In this document: piece by piece, positions 12,459 to 13,531 of the stretch
Position numbering within the stretch: the stretch's first letter is position 1
How the letters are laid out: every line of letters starts with the position of its first letter
Assembly (NCBI GenBank): GCA_002452515.1
Contig: DKEN01000096.1
Span: 1-13,531 of the forward strand
Source: Spartobacteria bacterium UBA6821
GTDB taxonomy: Bacteria; Verrucomicrobiota; Verrucomicrobiia; Chthoniobacterales; UBA6821
DNA: 13,531 nt
Direction: 5' to 3'
Program-made: the position numbers and the translations under genes
The notes under the pieces: model-generated
Told to the model about the DNA's origin: nothing
The model's input: only the letters and a program-made list of their open reading frames with translations
Databases searched by the model: none

Positions 12459-13343
12459 ATGAAAGTTCTCATCCTTGGTTCCAAAGGTCGTCTCGGTTCT
12501 GCACTCCTCCGTCGCTGGTCGACCCTCTCGCAGATTTCCGAGGTCATCGCCCTGACCCGTACCCAGGTCGATCTTTCCGATCCGGATGCCGCTGAGGCAG
12601 GGCTTTCTTCCCAGAGTTTTGGTGCCGGGGATGTGGTGATCAACTGCGCTGCCGCTACCGATGTCGATGGCTGCGAACGGGATCCGGAAACGGCTCTCCG
12701 CATCAATTTCCTGACGCCGGAACGCCTTGCCCGACTTTGTGCATCTCGGGGTGCCCGGCTTGTGCATATCGGTACCGACTATGTTTTTGACGGAGCACTC
12801 GACCGCCCCTACACCGAGGAGGACGAACCACGGCCGCTCAGCCACTATGGAGAGAGCAAACTGAGAGGAGATCGCGCGGTGCTTGCCGAAAGCCCCCTGC
12901 ATTGCGTGGTGCGCGTTTCCTGGGTCTTCGGCCCGGACAAATCGAGTTTTGTCGATGCCATTGTCCGACGTGCCCTGACGAATCCGGAAGCGGCTGCTGT
13001 CCACGATAAGACCTCCTCGCCAGCTTATACCGAGGATCTCGCTCTCTGGCTGGAGCAGTTCCTGAAACCATCGCTTCCTGGAGGCATCTATCATCTCTGT
13101 AACAGGGGTACCTGTTCCTGGCGAGACTACGGCGAATACGCTCTGGAGTGTGCCAAGCGTCATGGTGTTCCCGTGCTGACAACCACCGTGGCACCGCTGA
13201 CACTTGCCGACATGAAAACCTTTGTCGCCATGCGTCCGCCGCACACATCGCTCGACACGGGAAAATTTACCCGTGCTACGGGTATCACGCCCCGTCCCTG
13301 GAAAGAAGCGGTGGAGGAGTATTTCTCAACTTGGAAGGCGTAG
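12459..13343 (+). CDS. rfbD: dTDP-4-dehydrorhamnose reductase-like (RmlD/RfbD) protein
   Basis: 294 residues from the ATG at 12459, the normal length. RmlD reduces dTDP-4-keto-rhamnose to dTDP-L-rhamnose with NAD(P)H in the cytoplasm for surface polysaccharides. MKVLILGSKGRLGSAL holds the Rossmann loop G7-x2-G10-x2-G13. VINCAAATDVDGCERDPETALRIN (60-83) is the typical NAxTxVDxxE block, HIGTDYVFDG (103-112) precedes the catalytic pair Tyr130-Lys134 in HYGESK, and SSPAYTEDLA (186-195) and RPPHTSLDTGKF (259-270) are the substrate-side motifs. The frame upstream to 12327 is repeat-like and excluded. No rmlA, rmlB or rmlC is in view, so the substrate could be another dTDP- or NDP-sugar, and the symbol is by family only. 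It is divergent from the ykgJ-like gene. Confidence 0.9.
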   Translation: MKVLILGSKGRLGSALLRRWSTLSQISEVIALTRTQVDLSDPDAAEAGLSSQSFGAGDVVINCAAATDVDGCERDPETALRINFLTPERLARLCASRGARLVHIGTDYVFDGALDRPYTEEDEPRPLSHYGESKLRGDRAVLAESPLHCVVRVSWVFGPDKSSFVDAIVRRALTNPEAAAVHDKTSSPAYTEDLALWLEQFLKPSLPGGIYHLCNRGTCSWRDYGEYALECAKRHGVPVLTTTVAPLTLADMKTFVAMRPPHTSLDTGKFTRATGITPRPWKEAVEEYFSTWKA

Positions 13344-13531
13344 AGCGGTTTAATTAATTCTATAGCCATTCTTTGTCTGGCGATCCTCCCGGATCAGCCA
13401 TCCCGTCCATAGAGGAGGGATGGGACTGCCTTCGGCATGACGAAGCTGCGCTCCCACACGCACCTTCTGCGGTAGCATAGGGCATTTGGCGGTGTCGCAT
13501 CGCTCGGGCTGTAGCACCGCGACTACAACCG
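13344..13531. other. Intergenic region with several small hairpins, no convincing gene
   Basis: GATCC-TCCC-GGATC (13382-13395) is a tight 5-bp hairpin 38 bases after the rmlD-like stop. CCATCCC (13398-13404) pairs with GGGATGG (13417-13423). TGTAG (13510-13514) pairs with CTACA (13523-13527) around CACCGCGA. None has a T-run. Two minus-strand frames are open across most of the region to the window edge, but they lack start signals and protein-like character. The clustering of dyads suggests a terminator region or a REP-like repeat cut by the window end. Confidence 0.4.

Noticed and set aside
12438..13244. 268-codon minus-strand frame opposite the rmlD-like gene
   Set aside because: The plus strand has every RmlD motif in order. 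The antisense translation looks random, with scattered Cys, Arg and His residues.

Overview
The window looks like chromosomal DNA of a Gram-negative, moderately high-GC bacterium. I favour the Verrucomicrobiota (inference only). The reasons are a heptosyltransferase-type glycosyltransferase (LPS outer membrane), almost no Shine-Dalgarno sequences before clear start codons, a two-domain nucleoside diphosphate kinase, and intergenic DNA made of 7- and 8-base repeats (CTGAAAG, CTTCATC, CGCRRAGR types). There are no rRNAs, tRNAs, CRISPR arrays, transposases or phage genes. The content is housekeeping and envelope metabolism rather than an obvious accessory island.

Layout. 1-264: the 3' end of a plus-strand gene, probably the C-terminal soluble tail of a membrane glycosyltransferase. 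It overlaps by 4 bases the end of a convergent GT9 heptosyltransferase-like gene (261-1292, minus). Upstream of that gene is a 204-base gap holding two inverted copies of a 24-base repeat, then a universal stress protein gene (minus, start 1946). This is divergent from rarA (2031-3410), whose last nine codons are a third copy of the repeat. A promoter and a structured leader precede an apparent six-gene plus-strand run with gaps of 10-56 bases: tandem-domain ndk, class I aminotransferase, prenyl diphosphate synthase, DUF1295 membrane reductase-like protein, cyclopropane synthase/coclaurine N-methyltransferase-like enzyme, and a GT28 diacylglycerol glycosyltransferase-like protein. This run meets, tail to tail with a 26-base overlap, a minus-strand group: ykgJ-like gene, ptsI, and a small secreted DUF1737 protein. 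ykgJ is divergent from a dTDP-4-dehydrorhamnose reductase-like gene (12459-13343), with heptamer-repeat arrays between them. The last 188 bases hold no convincing gene but several small hairpins.

How the genes may work together. The last four genes of the plus-strand run deal with lipids: prenyl diphosphate synthesis, a steroid-5-alpha-reductase-like membrane enzyme, a SAM-dependent lipid methyltransferase relative, and a glycolipid-type glycosyltransferase. They may form a membrane-lipid modification module. This is the best candidate here for something undescribed, because the methyltransferase carries Pro-Gln where its relatives have a catalytic Glu-His pair. GT9, the membrane fragment and the rhamnose-type reductase fit surface polysaccharide synthesis. 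The most striking non-coding signal is a perfect 14-bp inverted repeat inside the first codons of the prenyl synthase gene.
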